Source: Syncephalis plumigaleata
Lineage: Eukaryota > Zoopagomycota > Zoopagomycetes > Zoopagales > Piptocephalidaceae
DNA: 47,815 nt
Direction: 5' to 3'
NCBI GenBank assembly: GCA_025201365.1
Contig: JAIXMF010000068.1
Location: 1-47,815 of the forward strand
Below the pieces are notes generated by a model. The model saw only the letters and a program-made list of their open reading frames with translations. It had not been told where the DNA came from and did no database searches. The position numbers and the translations under genes are program-made. Shown piece after piece: positions 10,947-22,570 of this stretch (positions are counted from its first letter, which is position 1; each line of letters starts with the position of its first letter).

Positions 10947-11521
10947 CTTAGTTGGATTACTAATGAGTAATAGCATGTCATATAGAACAATCTATAACTG
11001 AGCAATGTCAACTGAATTGGTACATCTCGAACATGACGTGGATAAGCGGCATCCAATAGGTTGGACTGGTATATTTCTCACCCCATTTTTGGTGATACTT
11101 TTTCGAAAACAGGATAATCCTCCACGCGTAGCACTAAGTTAAAATAGCAATCGAACATGGATAGTTATCTAGAATTCTTACAGTCTAGGGTTGTCATTCG
11201 TAGTTGACAAGTTATAGCCGTTTGGATTAGTAATGGGATCTGGATAATCTTGTTTCGAATAGAGTAGCACGCTGCAAACACAGCATTAGCATCAACATGC
11301 GGGCAAGAATAGAAACAGGCCTTTGATTATTCTAAACTGTTGATATGATTATTAACGTCACGATAACTGAGTCATCTACTCAATCGTCATATATGATCAT
11401 ATCAAAATGAAGAAATAATACTCGTAGCTTAATGATATCTATATATCTATATATTATTACTATTATAATGGTTATATTCAATAAATTTATTACTATTATT
11501 ATATTGACAGAAATGCAATGA
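10947..11521. other. Spacer between GST copy 2 and the 3' end of Cactin
   Basis: No gene, RNA or repeat family is recognised. It is AT-rich with scattered stops on both strands. The part next to Cactin (11400-11520) is probably that gene's 3' UTR. Confidence 0.5.
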
Positions 11522-14098
11522 TTATCGACGATAGAAATGTCGTTTAAAGTGAAAGTGTAGCTGCAGTACACCACGATCGAATTTACTACGGAATCCTTTT
11601 TTATGCGAGTATTCCCATTCACGATTGACAATACGGAAAGCGATATCCTAGATAAATATACATACATACATACATACAATGAGTATTGTTATTGTCATGC
11701 TCATTTATACAGTCAATCAATCACTATAATGCGTATATATCGTCTTACCTCGTAGGGTGGTCCTGCGATAAATCGTATCAATGCCGTGTCCGAACTATTA
11801 GACTCTTTCTCCACCACGTACGTCGGTGCTTTACTCTTATCGATGAGATCAGGATAGAAGATGTTAAACTTGTAGCCTTGCACCACTTTAGGCGGTGGAT
11901 TGTCGAAATCGTAATGAGTCTGGTTGTACTTGTTCCATTCGAATCCGGTGTTGACCCGATTAAAGTAGCGCGGTTTGCGTGGTCGATATTTATCCTGCCA
12001 TTGATAGCTCTATCAACGCAAGTGTGGTATGCATTACATTAGTAAATAACTTCATCTATCTATATTGATATAGCTTACCGTTTTACTAAGTTGTTCCTCC
12101 AAGTTGAATATCTCCTCGTCCTCGTCGAGACCACGATCCATTTCCAGACGAATCATCTCCGATGCTAGATCCTCGGGTTCAAATGCGGATTCCTGCGTTG
12201 GTCGGGCAATTGCTTTTGGTACAAATTGACGCTGTTGTATTTGCTCTCGTTTAGATGTCTATTTGTATATGATTATACGTTATTAGCGAAGAATGCGCTA
12301 TACTACCTAATTATTAGTGCTAGCAGTAATCACTTACTAGATCTGCCATATCTTGTACGGCATCAACGACAACAAGATCCTTGTCCGTCCTAGGAATCGT
12401 CGACCATGGTATGGGACTCATCTCGCGCACGTACGGCTCAATCGGTAGTCTTTGTCTTATGTCCGTTTCGTCCATCTCCATGGCAAGCTCCTCACGTGCT
12501 GCTTCAGCGGCCATATGACTTTCCGCTTGAATGTCTGCATCACCAACAGTCGTGCCACCGGCAATCTTAGTGCTTCGTAACACCTCTTCAATCTCTTGTC
12601 GACTCTTTTCCGCCTGACGCTTTTGAAGTTCTCGCAATTTCTCGAGTCGTTTAAGCAGTATTACTTCGTGTATCTCATCTAGTTTCGCCTATTATCCCAT
12701 TAATTAGTTTACTAATACATAACTCGATATCTAAACACTAACCTTTGCTTTAGCCACGATTAATGCTTTGAGTACACGTTCCCAATAGTCAACGTCAATA
12801 GGCTCGTTACTATTGAGTTTCAGCTGTATTTGTCGTTGTAGTTCATCGAGTTGCTCAAGTGTCTTGCCCTCTAGCAATGCTTGCACATCGGTGGCCACCA
12901 CTGATGTAACACTAGTACGTCCAACGGCACGTGGATCGTTCTTATCGCTTTGAGTACCTTTCAGTCGTCCTAGTTCATCCTCGCATACCACTAGCATTGC
13001 CTACAAGCGAGATCAGTGAGATGCACAAACTAGTCTGCTTAGTCTTAATCTTAGTCTTACCTCCCAAAATTGCTTATTACGCTCGCTCTTCTCTAGACTG
13101 AGATAGTATTTGATATCATGATAAAGCTCGGTCATTTCACCAAAGTCCAAACTCTAAATGTTCTCGTTTAGTTTCCACGCATCTAGCGTCTATGTAATGA
13201 AAGTGCTCACCTGGAATATACGATACGGCTCCTCCAAGTTGACCTCCAATCCCGCCGCCTCATCTTCATCGAAACTATCATCTTCTGTCGCGTTCTCCTC
13301 CGAGTTATCCGCAATACGCACGTTAATGGCGAGTATGTCAATTGGTTTGGCACGACCCATTTTAATTCGAATGCCCGCTCGACGTTTCGCTTGCTCCAAG
13401 TGGAATTGCTCCTCCTTCGCTTCCCAGTCGCCCAGGAGAGCTAGATCGGCATCTCGTTGCATACGCATCTGCTCTTGCTCACGTAATTGCATGTCGAGTT
13501 CCCGTTGTTGACGTCTTTGTCGTAACTTCTCCAGTTCCGCACGCGATTCTTCACGTCGTTCACGGTCGCGACGCTCTTGTTCTCGCGAATCGATGCCACG
13601 TTTCGTCTCTTGTTGCACTTTCTTTCCCCATACAAATCTCTGCTCTAAATTGGCATCATTGAATGGATTATCCACGTTCGAGTATGCGGTGAATTCACGC
13701 TGATTCCTAGTGATATTCATTTCACTTGACGAGTCAGCTGCACTATACGGGGATCTCGACCGTGAACGTGAATCACTACTACTATCTGAATCGTCGCGAC
13801 TATGACGCTTCTTCTTCTTCTTACTCTTCTTCTTGTGCTTTTTCTTTTCTTCAGAACGACGACTCGACGATTCCTTGCGTGTACTACGTCGACTGCGGCT
13901 GCGACTACGGCTACGACTACGATCGCGCCTACTAGACTGTATATCCTCATCTGAGTGGTCCTTACTAGATTGCCTTCTTACGTGTCGGTCGCTGCGGTCA
14001 TACCGTGAAGGTGAGCGTGACCGCTTACGATCTTTACGCGAAGAACGCCGACTTACACTGCCGCGATGATAGTCGTCGTCTAGGTCAGATTGCGGCAT
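11522..14098 (-). CDS. CACTN: Cactin, spliceosome-associated protein
   Basis: Seven exons join in frame to 718 aa: 14098-13211, 13153-13061, 13000-12743, 12688-12338, 12258-12079, 12009-11749 and 11647-11522. The N-terminus is an RS/Lys-rich disordered region (many SR, RSRS and KKKK tracts). Then come the family blocks NPFNDANLEQRFVWGKK, EEQFHLEQAKRRAGIRIK, GRAKPIDILA, LEEPYRIF, LLEGKTLEQLDELQRQI and DVDYWERVL. The strongly conserved C-terminal domain has KPRYFNRVNTGFEWNKYNQT, HYDFDNPPPKVVQGYKFNIF, YPDLIDKSKAPTY, FIAGPPYEDIAF and the terminal FHFKRHFYRR. Cactin acts in the nucleus in late spliceosomal complexes and is needed for correct splicing (S. pombe Cay1, human CACTIN; family knowledge). 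Length and domain order are normal. All six introns are phase 0. Confidence 0.96.
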
Positions 14099-14424
14099 AA
14101 TAAAATATGAAATGAAATGAAATGAAACGAGAAAGCAAATAAGCAGAATATATTGCAGGATTGACCGTCATATTAAAACTAAATCATTTTATTATTATTC
14201 GATTCGTAAATCACCATCCTCATCATCTTTCAAATTGCAGCAAAGTAAACTGAACATTATTATCCATATAGACTAGGACTAGTGCATTAATAATCGCTTT
14301 ATAAAAGTAAATAAATAGTTGCAACATGTAGGCTAATGCCATCATTAGTGCAGCTTAGATATCAATGACAATTGCCGAGTATATATATATATATGTATAT
14401 GTAGCCATCACAACTGTATGTATA

Positions 14425-14897
14425 TTATACGCCAGGTGGTTTACCAAGCGTTGTTCCCTTTCCTACGCCGGTTACCTCCATACCATTGCTGTTATGCGTT
14501 ATTGTTGCATTCTTCTGCTGCTCTACAGCTGGCTCAGCTTCTATGGATACAACATCGCTTTTAGCAAGTATTCTAGCAGAACCACACTATTGATATAGCT
14601 ACATACCTTTCATTTCCTCCTCTGGTACAATCTTGCCTTGTTTCACCAGTCTTTTCTCGTTCTATAAATACGAGGTTAGTTTTATTAAGCAATAGTAGTC
14701 GGCGCATGGTTACTTGCCAACTTTAATGCTCGCTTAATTTGACGTGCTTTCTTTGCCGACTTTGGATGGGCAGTGGTTACGCCAGAGGCAGGAATCAGTC
14801 CTTGCTTCTCCAGTACCATCTTATTACGATGGCGCTGTTGACGCTGCCGTTGTAGCACGTTAACACGCTTGTTATTGACGTTATGTCTGCTGCCCAT
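14425..14897 (-). CDS. ALB1: Alb1-like small basic ribosome-biogenesis protein
   Basis: Exons 14897-14718, 14661-14607 and 14540-14425 give 116 aa. The protein is very basic, with the block SAKKARQIKRALKL followed by NEKRLVKQGKIVPEEEM and the end GVGKGTTLGKP. Yeast Alb1 has a similar Lys/Arg-rich helix (SKKRAKKIERNLKY), an acidic LEDEM-like stretch and a terminal GTTLG motif, so the assignment is by motif order. Alb1 shuttles with Arx1 on pre-60S subunits (family knowledge). Intron 1 works only as a GC-AG intron (donor TTG|GCAAGT); the GT four bases later would shift the frame to an early stop. Intron 2 (66 nt) was chosen because it alone restores the GTTLG frame. The gene is divergent from TAP42 with a 174 bp shared promoter. 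Confidence 0.7.
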
Positions 14898-15071
14898 AGT
14901 GAAAAGTAAAAAAGTAGAAAAAAGTAAAAAAAAGCAATAAAAAAGATTGTAGCCACAGTTGATCGCTATAACAAAGTTGAATGAAAACTGATGTCATTTT
15001 TATTCGATAAACCTTCTTCATTGATATACGTAGTCTATTGAATTTGTTCCCTATCAATAGTAATAATAATA
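14898..15071. promoter_or_regulatory. Shared divergent promoter of the Alb1-like gene and TAP42
   Basis: Only 174 bp separate the two opposed start codons, so both promoters and 5' UTRs must lie here. It has A-rich and T-rich runs (AAAGTAAAAAAAAGC near 14923-14937) and a (TAA)n run at 15061-15071 just before the TAP42 ATG. No clear TATA box was seen. Confidence 0.55.
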
Positions 15072-16706
15072 ATGTCAGTGGCTGATCTATTCCGTCAAGG
15101 ACAAGCAATTTATCGTTCTCTCGAGGATAGCTCACTATCTTCTGGAGACACTGAATTCCAGGTAAGCGTGTTTGTGTGCTTGCCTAAAACTAAAGCAGCC
15201 TATACTAAAGTAAATATCACCAGAGACAACTTGAAGAAGCAATCACAAAGTTTGAAGTCTGTGCTCGCGATGTGCAATCACTCTCGCTCTTCAGCGATAA
15301 CGAGACACTTGACGACCTTGCTACAGGTCATCTTCGGTAAATAATACCTCATTAGTAGTATATATATTGCTTGTAGCCCTATTGTCTAACTAGTAGTACT
15401 CGACGATAGCTTTATACTTTTGGATGCCTATCTCGCCGAGTTGATTATAAAACGAACTAATAATGAGAGTGGTCGAGATAGAGTCAAACATCGAATGGAT
15501 ACTTTAGATGCCACTACGGTAGGTTATGCTTGCGAATAGCAATATAATGAGGGTATACATACATGCGTGTATTAGAAACTAATTATTATTGTAATAATTA
15601 CTAGAAACATTTACGATTGTTCTTGAATCTATGCGATAATTATGGTCTGATATCCGAACAGGTAGAGATAATGATAGCGGTAATAGTTTGTAAATGTCGT
15701 TTGCTAACATCTGCTTGTTGTAGGAGAAAAGCTATATCGAGCGTATAGTCCAGGAGGATGGTATATTCAAATCGAGCGGTAAATCCGAGGATAAAACGGA
15801 GGTCTTGCTCGATGCTGCCAGACGACGTGAGGAGAAAATTGAACGCTACAAGCGAGAGAAAGCGATAAAAGAGAAGATCGATGTAGGTATAATTGAGATA
15901 GTGTAGTGAATACAGCAAGCATTGTTACATATGATTACTCACTGTTGTCCCTTAGCAATTACAAATGCAACTTGCTCGAGCAAAGGAGGATGTCGATGCA
16001 GATACCGATGAACTGGATAGATCGCTGATCCTAGCACTAATCCAACTATTTATACAGAAAGCAAGTGAACACCTCCAGAGCATACAACAGGAAAAGGAAA
16101 TGCTTAAAATGATACAAAGTCGCGAGCAAGACAATCGACGTAAAGATAGCGATAGTCAGTTGGATAAGCGAGCACCCTCTTCGTCGATTGCCAATGCAAA
16201 AGGACCATTATTGTCCACTAGTGGTCAGGTAAGTGTAGCGAGTCTTTTATCAAATGAAGATAAAGAGAAAGGGAAAGAGGGAAATCAATTCGATGACAAC
16301 TAACAAACATGTTACGATTGCTTATATAGCCATTACGACCATTTGTCATTACGAGCCAACGTGAGCAAATGCTTCAAGGTGTATTTCGACCAGGCTGGCG
16401 ATTGCCCACCATGTCAATCGATGAGTATTTAGAACAGGAACAACAGCGTGGCAATATAATCGAGGGTGGCGGGTAAGTAACGAGAAGAAAGAGTGAAATG
16501 GTATAACATAGTAAACTGATTATGTATGTATGTATGTATGTATGTATGTATGTGCCATTGCCAATAGCGCCGAGTCAGCCAAGAAAAAAGAGATAAACGA
16601 GGATAATGAGGAGGAAGTGGATGCAAAGACGTATAAAGATCGAGAATGGGACGATTTCAAAGACGACAATCCACGCGGTTGGGGTAATCGAAAGGGTAAA
16701 GGCTAA
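15072..16706 (+). CDS. TAP42: TAP42/IGBP1 (alpha4) PP2A-associated regulator
   Basis: Eight exons (15072-15161, 15224-15336, 15410-15518, 15605-15661, 15724-15882, 15956-16228, 16330-16472, 16568-16706) give 360 aa, the usual length. The N-terminal helical domain contains SLFSDNETLDDLATGHLRF, DAYLAELIIKR and FLNLCDNYGLI. The central basic helix is RRREEKIERYKREKAIKEK. The C-terminal part has PFVITSQREQMLQGVFRPGW, TMSIDEYLEQE and the near-terminal DDNPRGWGNRKGKG motif found throughout the family. The protein binds the catalytic subunits of PP2A-type phosphatases in the cytosol and links them to TOR signalling (family knowledge). It is divergent from the Alb1-like gene, so both growth-related genes may be co-regulated. 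Confidence 0.95.
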
Positions 16707-17882
16707 TAGTATGTAGAAGAGAAGCAGATCTACTACTATTGATATTCATTCTACATATTGCTTTTGTATGTATGTGTGTGTGTGTGTACATGCACCTATG
16801 TAATACACGAAATGTTTTGTGTTACACTTACTGCTATAATCAACCATTTAGTGTAGTTGAACGATATGATGATATGAAATGGTTATATCACCGTAATAAA
16901 CCTATATTATTATTATTATTATTACATTCCATCGTATATTGTACAAGTGATTGCACAATTGTAGATAATTTACTGTCTTGTCTCTTCTCTTGTTACAGCA
17001 CCATTTACTACATTCGTGTAAACCAGTATTTGTCTCCAGTAAGCATTCATCATTTAGCAATAGTCTAGAGTTTTCGAGAATAGGATATACGAGACCACCT
17101 GAACAATCAAGAGCAACGGCGAGGATCAATACAATTATTTCTCATGATTAACTGCAGTGTAACACACGTAGGACGTTGTGCAAACGACATGAGGAAAAGG
17201 GAAAGAGGGATCAGGAAGGGTAGAATGGACTGGATTGATCACGCTATCCATATAAACTCTGATAGAAACAAGAGAGAGAGAAAGGAAGAGAAAGGAAGAG
17301 AAAGAGAGCAAGAAATCATGTGGTCTACAAGACGGCATGCATTTGTGTTTCAAATTATGTATGAAGCGTTTCAAATCATGCATTTCAATTACAGCCATTA
17401 ACACAATATAACAAAGATAATGATTGTGAAAATATGCATGTTATCCTATCATGCGGTTCACCGCCTCTATGAGCACTATTGTAGTGTGCTGTATGTTATG
17501 GTTGCACCAGGAGTAGGAGTAGTAACAGCAGTAACAGCAGTAACAGCAGTAACACCATCATCATCACTATCATCACTATCATCATTCGTCACTCTCATTG
17601 TGATTCATTACAATAAACGTAGTAACAGCGTGTCTAATAAGCATTATACAGAATGTGCAGCACGGTCAACTCCCTTGCTTTGTCACACTTGTTTGCCTAT
17701 TTAGTAACTATCGTAAATGCCTTTGCCATAAAAATCCGATAAAATTCAAACTCCGCCTTGAATCTACACATCTTTGTTTATTTTTTACACTTTTATTCTT
17801 GTTTGCTTTTTCTTACTTCCTTGACCCTTACTATATCCTCTATGCTTATATCTAGTTCTATCATTCTTGAATCTACGTAAAT
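16707..17882. other. Intergenic region between TAP42 and the F-box gene
   Basis: No gene is supported; open frames are short and full of simple repeats. Contents: (GT)n near 16771-16786, (TTA)n near 16906-16924, a GA-rich tract near 17268-17312, three copies of GTAACAGCA at 17522-17548 and (CATCAT)n near 17557-17584. The final 120 bases before the F-box ATG are T/C-rich, like other leaders here. Confidence 0.6.
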
Positions 17883-20609
17883 ATGGAGGTGCCATCAGAT
17901 GTGCATAATGTGCATAATCGTAATAACTACAACCATATTGATGTGTTATCCTCCATGCCCCCAGCAGCAGTACCATCAGCTACACATCATCATCGTCGAC
18001 ATCGATTACCGTTTAAGTTACCGTCTAAATGGAAGCGACCATTTAAAATGCTTAATTTATCACTTGGACGACATAAGAAGAAATCATCGCCACCACTACC
18101 ACAAGCAGCAACAACAGCAACAGCAGCTCCGATGATTACTACGGCACCTGTACCGCCAGAAATGTCGTCTATGACATCGCAACGCGCTTATTCTCAGGCC
18201 TCGACAACTAGTCGTGGCACGACGAACGCGGAAGAAGTAATCGCTAGTAACTTGCCGAGTCAGCCCTTGTCGTCACCTCAAACGGAGAAATCGAGGAAAC
18301 GAGCATTGCCATCTACTTCTACCTCCTCATCTACGTCCACAACATCTGCCGCGGTATTCACAAGACTATTCAGATCTTGCCTTCCTACTTGTATGAATTG
18401 TAAACCAATCTCAAGTATTCGGCAAAAGATACGAACACGTCGCTCGTCTGAACATACGCTATTTGGACGATACCTACGTAGTAGTAAATCGGCATCTACC
18501 ACGATATCAGCCGTGAACACTCCATCCCAACTCACCCTACGCTTATTACCGAGTCGATATACATTAAGAGGCTGGCGACGACGATCCCAACCATTGAATA
18601 ATCACAACAACGGTGGCCGGCCACTTTATGTCATTGATCTTGTTACACCGGAGATTTGGCGATTAATCCTACACTACTTGGATGGACGTACTGCTGCTCG
18701 TTTGTCTCGTGCTTCACGTTACTTTCGTGAATTGATCATTAACGATCAACAATTATGGCGTCAATTGTATCTACGCGAGTATACACAACGAGATGATACG
18801 GAAAAGGAATTACTACGGTGGACTATTGCACATTCCGATGATTATCCTCATCATTCATTAGCAGTAGACTCACCATTAGCCGCTGTCTTGCTATCACCGG
18901 ATGATCAAGAACAGGTGAATGAAACTGGACCTGCTACTACTAGCGCTACTACTGCTGCTGCTACACCGTCAACTCGACTTACTCTCGAATGGCCTTCTCA
19001 TTTATCGGATGATGCACTTGCCACCACTCATGGCAATTGGTGTCGTCGATTTACACGTCGTGCTCGTTTAGAATGGCGTTGGCGTCATCATCAATCGATG
19101 TCACGTCAGCTGAACCTGGCCGATTCGCCCTCACGTCAATTACGCGCCAGACCCATAGCTGCTGGTGCGTGGGGCACCCTACTTTGTCTACAGGACAACG
19201 ATAAGGGACAGGGTCAGTTATTGTTTATTCTTGTACCTACTGAACCGATGCAACTACCAACACTTGGTCAACACGACCCGTTGCACGTTACTAATTCAAC
19301 ACCACCTGATTTACTTTTATTAAATGGTCCGCGATTCAATGATCTTGATCATCCAATGATTAACGGTCGATTTATTGCCACTTGCGGTAATACACAATTG
19401 GATCCGTGTATGGATGAACAGGAATTCGTACCACCTGGACGTCATCTTATCGTATGGCGTATCGGGCAGACTAATCCGGTTTATCGTGTAAAAGTGTCCA
19501 CTTACGCACAAGTAGCGGATATACGTGATGCTTGGCTGTTACTACGTGAGCGTACGAGTCTTCATAGTACGTGGCAGTATACGCTACACCATTTGGATAG
19601 CGGACAATCGTCGTCACGGTCATTTACCGCATCATTCGGATGTCACATTCAACGGACCACCAGGAATAGCGCGTTAGTATTTTGTGCACGTTTACTTGAT
19701 TCTACTACAACAACTGGTACTGCTACTACTACTACTACTGCTGCTGGTAACAACAACAGCACGACAGCTAATGTTGTATCATGGACCGATGAAGGATATT
19801 GTATTTGGCAATTGCTTCGTTTCCAGCTAGTTGTACCAACGGATATCGATGATCCAAATGACGACGACGCCGGTATTACAATGCGGGTCACCGGCGAGGG
19901 CAGTAGTCTTACCGTGGTGGGTCGTGGTAGGAACTCGGGCCGACGACGTACAGTGCGACATGATGATAATCATGCCGTACTCGTGGAAGTGGGCGTGTCA
20001 CTCGATGATCCCACTGCCTTGGAGGTTACCCTGCTCGACATTTGTCAGAGTCGTGTATTACGAAGGGAGCGTTTCACGTCCACCGCCGGTATGAGTGGAT
20101 CAGCCGCCATTGCTGCCAATCTAGGACCTGATGGTAATGACGTCCTACTGGATATATCACCGTGGCAGTTGGCATCGCCGCTTCGTTCACCGCCAATGCA
20201 CCATTTATTCTCTCGTGGCGTGGTCGATCGACGATATCGACCGTTAGTTACAGATGACACGGCCATCCAACTTAATACACGTATTCTGGGTCGACTGCAT
20301 ATTCACTATGAACGACCGTTGCCTCGTTCCTCCAATCCCGTGGAACACGTAGACGCGTTGTGCATATTCGACGCGCACACCATGCTAGCCTCATTAATGA
20401 ACGAGAGGGAGGAGCACGGCACGGGTGGTAATAACAGAGCTAGGCCATCTTACGGCTATTATCCCGGTCAAATATGCGACATGCCACGTAGAGTGGCTCG
20501 TTTACGTCTACTTAATCATGTATTATTGCGACACCTTGTCACTTCACCCGTACATCTCGCTTATCTTCAGCCAGAGTATGCACTTTTACAAATTCTTCAG
20601 TTTGCTTAA
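17883..20609 (+). CDS. F-box protein, intronless, substrate unknown
   Basis: One uninterrupted frame of 908 aa. Residues 1-240 are basic and Ser/Thr-rich, with His runs and patches such as KLPSKWKRPFK. An F-box fits at about 250-295: DLVTPEIWRLILHYL, then RTAARLSRASRYFREL and LWRQLYLREY, with the conserved Pro, Leu and Trp positions. F-box proteins link substrates to Skp1 in SCF ubiquitin ligases (family knowledge). The segment NWCRRFTRRARLEWRWR (around 385) resembles the second conserved piece common in large fungal F-box proteins. The C-terminal 500 residues have a folded, beta-rich look but no repeat or motif I recognise. Lack of introns contrasts with most neighbours. Substrate and pathway cannot be inferred. 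Confidence 0.85.
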   Translation: MEVPSDVHNVHNRNNYNHIDVLSSMPPAAVPSATHHHRRHRLPFKLPSKWKRPFKMLNLSLGRHKKKSSPPLPQAATTATAAPMITTAPVPPEMSSMTSQRAYSQASTTSRGTTNAEEVIASNLPSQPLSSPQTEKSRKRALPSTSTSSSTSTTSAAVFTRLFRSCLPTCMNCKPISSIRQKIRTRRSSEHTLFGRYLRSSKSASTTISAVNTPSQLTLRLLPSRYTLRGWRRRSQPLNNHNNGGRPLYVIDLVTPEIWRLILHYLDGRTAARLSRASRYFRELIINDQQLWRQLYLREYTQRDDTEKELLRWTIAHSDDYPHHSLAVDSPLAAVLLSPDDQEQVNETGPATTSATTAAATPSTRLTLEWPSHLSDDALATTHGNWCRRFTRRARLEWRWRHHQSMSRQLNLADSPSRQLRARPIAAGAWGTLLCLQDNDKGQGQLLFILVPTEPMQLPTLGQHDPLHVTNSTPPDLLLLNGPRFNDLDHPMINGRFIATCGNTQLDPCMDEQEFVPPGRHLIVWRIGQTNPVYRVKVSTYAQVADIRDAWLLLRERTSLHSTWQYTLHHLDSGQSSSRSFTASFGCHIQRTTRNSALVFCARLLDSTTTTGTATTTTTAAGNNNSTTANVVSWTDEGYCIWQLLRFQLVVPTDIDDPNDDDAGITMRVTGEGSSLTVVGRGRNSGRRRTVRHDDNHAVLVEVGVSLDDPTALEVTLLDICQSRVLRRERFTSTAGMSGSAAIAANLGPDGNDVLLDISPWQLASPLRSPPMHHLFSRGVVDRRYRPLVTDDTAIQLNTRILGRLHIHYERPLPRSSNPVEHVDALCIFDAHTMLASLMNEREEHGTGGNNRARPSYGYYPGQICDMPRRVARLRLLNHVLLRHLVTSPVHLAYLQPEYALLQILQFA

Positions 20610-20815
20610 TTTCTTTCATTTTTTAATTTCTCATTTCATTAGTAATAAACAAAGATATCACACATCAATTGACATGAACAAGTGTTAATACAAATTGGTT
20701 GTTATTATATTGTATTATTGTTATTATATTATCATTCGTGTAGAGGAACGGGGCATGCATGATTCAAATGGAGAGATGATGATGATGACAAATCATTATT
20801 ATTTATGGACTAATT
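20610..20815. other. Convergent 3' spacer between the F-box gene and STRAP
   Basis: Two stop codons face each other across 206 bp, so the 3' UTRs probably abut or overlap. It contains AATAAA near 20643 (plus strand). No other feature is seen. Confidence 0.6.
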
Positions 20816-21272
20816 CTATTGGAAAGCAAGTAGACTCGAGGGGACACCACCATAAGTGGAGGCAACTGGTGGCTGGCTATTGGGACGACCTGTCAAACGT
20901 TGAGCGTGTGGTGGAACATACGCGCCAGATGTACGTGGCATCGTTTGTTGCGATTGCTGCTGCAATGGTGGAGATCCTTGTTGAGCTGTCGACATCATGG
21001 ATGCAAGTTGCTGCTGCTGCTGTTGCTGTTGTTGTGGCGAGTACTGCATAGGGGGGAAGTTACTCGCGAGACCGGCCGAGCCTAGACCTTGTTGTTGTTG
21101 CTGCAAATGTTGAAGAATTTGCTGCTGAAGGTGTTGCTGATACTGTTGCTCCTGTTGTTGCAGTTGTTGCAACTGCTGCATCTGGTGTGGAGTCAACTGA
21201 GGTGGTGGCGATGATGCACTGCCTGATTGACTGTAGGCTTGTGGCAATCCCGGTTGTGATTGCTGCTGCTGT

Positions 21273-21308
<36 letters not shown>

Positions 21309-22570
21309 CCAATTGGCGATACTTGTGGTTGTACGCCATTTAATTCGGCTGCAATGGCCGCGGCAAGCATGGCCTCTTCTTCATCGGCAGCGAGAGCAGC
21401 TAAAGCAGCCGCTTCCTCCTCCGTGTACTGAGCCTGCCATAAGCCGTACTCAGTACCTGGAATGGTTTGCCACAAACGGATGGTACCATCCTCGGAACCA
21501 GTGGCGTACACCTCGCCATCCGGACTGTAGCTGACGGTGTGGACCGGTCCATGATGGCCCTTGTAAAGCTCTAGCTCCTGGCCGGATGCTAGGTCATAGA
21601 CTCGCACCCATAGATCGGAGCTTGAGCCTACCACGAATCGGGCGCGTGTCGGATGGAGCGTGACACAGCTTGCCTCGAAGGTCATATTGATTGTCTTGAC
21701 CAATTCGTAAGTGTCGGCGTCCCAGAAGTAGACTGCCTTACCGGCGGTGGCGCTAATAACGGCACCATCGCTGGATAGTTCTACCGATGTCACCGTGTCG
21801 GGTGTCTCGAGTAGATTGGTCGATTTGAGCGTGCGTAAATCCCAGATACGAACACCGGGCTCTTCGGCATGAGTGATCAACACGCCATGCCACTGATCCC
21901 ATACGATGCCTTTGATGGTCGCTTCATGACCCATGGCTAGACGTGGCGCCGCATCGGGTGTGGTCAGATCGTACATGCGCACCACCTTCTCGTGGCCACC
22001 AGTAACTACGAAGCGACCGTCGGGCGAGATGTCGACGGCACGAACAATGTGCTTGTGCTGGAACGTGTGCAACACCTCGCCGCTGAACGTGTCCCATACT
22101 TTGGCGGAAAAGTCGGCCGAAGCGGTAACAGCGCGAGATGCGTCCATGTTGAGACGCGCACACCACACGGCACCTTTATGTCCTTTGAACGTGCCGATCC
22201 AGTCGCCCGTGGCACCAATACGAAGCATTGGATTACCGTCCTTGCAGGCACTGATCAACAAATAGCTGCCGTCCTCTAGTACCGGCGAGAATTGCAATTG
22301 CACCACTGGACGTGTATGACCGGAACAAGTAAGCGGGATCTGCTTGATACCGCCACTGCCCGTGTTGATTGGACCGCCGGGATGTCCTGGCACCATGGAA
22401 GGAGCATTGGCCGTGCGACTATTAGATGGCGAGCCATACGGATCCGAGCTGCCACCATTGGATTGGCCATAACTAGTGTTACGCTGGTGTGTGGGCGATG
22501 GCTGACGAAGGGGAGGAGTGCGCTGACGAGCGGGAGATTGTTGGCGTTGAGGTGGGCGATATGGCATCAT
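20816..22570 (-). CDS. STRAP: STRAP/UNRIP-type WD40 protein with a poly-Gln C-terminal extension
   Basis: A single coding exon of 584 aa. Residues about 77-377 form the WD40 propeller: LTCSGHTRPVVQLQFSP, LISACKDGNPMLR, GDWIGTFKGHKGAVW, TASADFSAKVWD, VTGGHEKVVRMYDL, EEPGVRIWDLRT, YKGHHGPVHTVSYSPDG and ATGSEDGTIRLWQ. This order and wording match serine-threonine kinase receptor-associated protein, a partner of the SMN complex in snRNP assembly (animal knowledge; the fungal role is less clear). Unusual are a 76-residue Pro/Gln/Ser N-terminus and about 200 C-terminal residues rich in Gln (runs of 10-17), with a prion-like composition. The family is usually about 330-350 aa. The Gln runs mix CAG and CAA codons. 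The upstream region seems to contain spliced non-coding exons. Confidence 0.93.
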
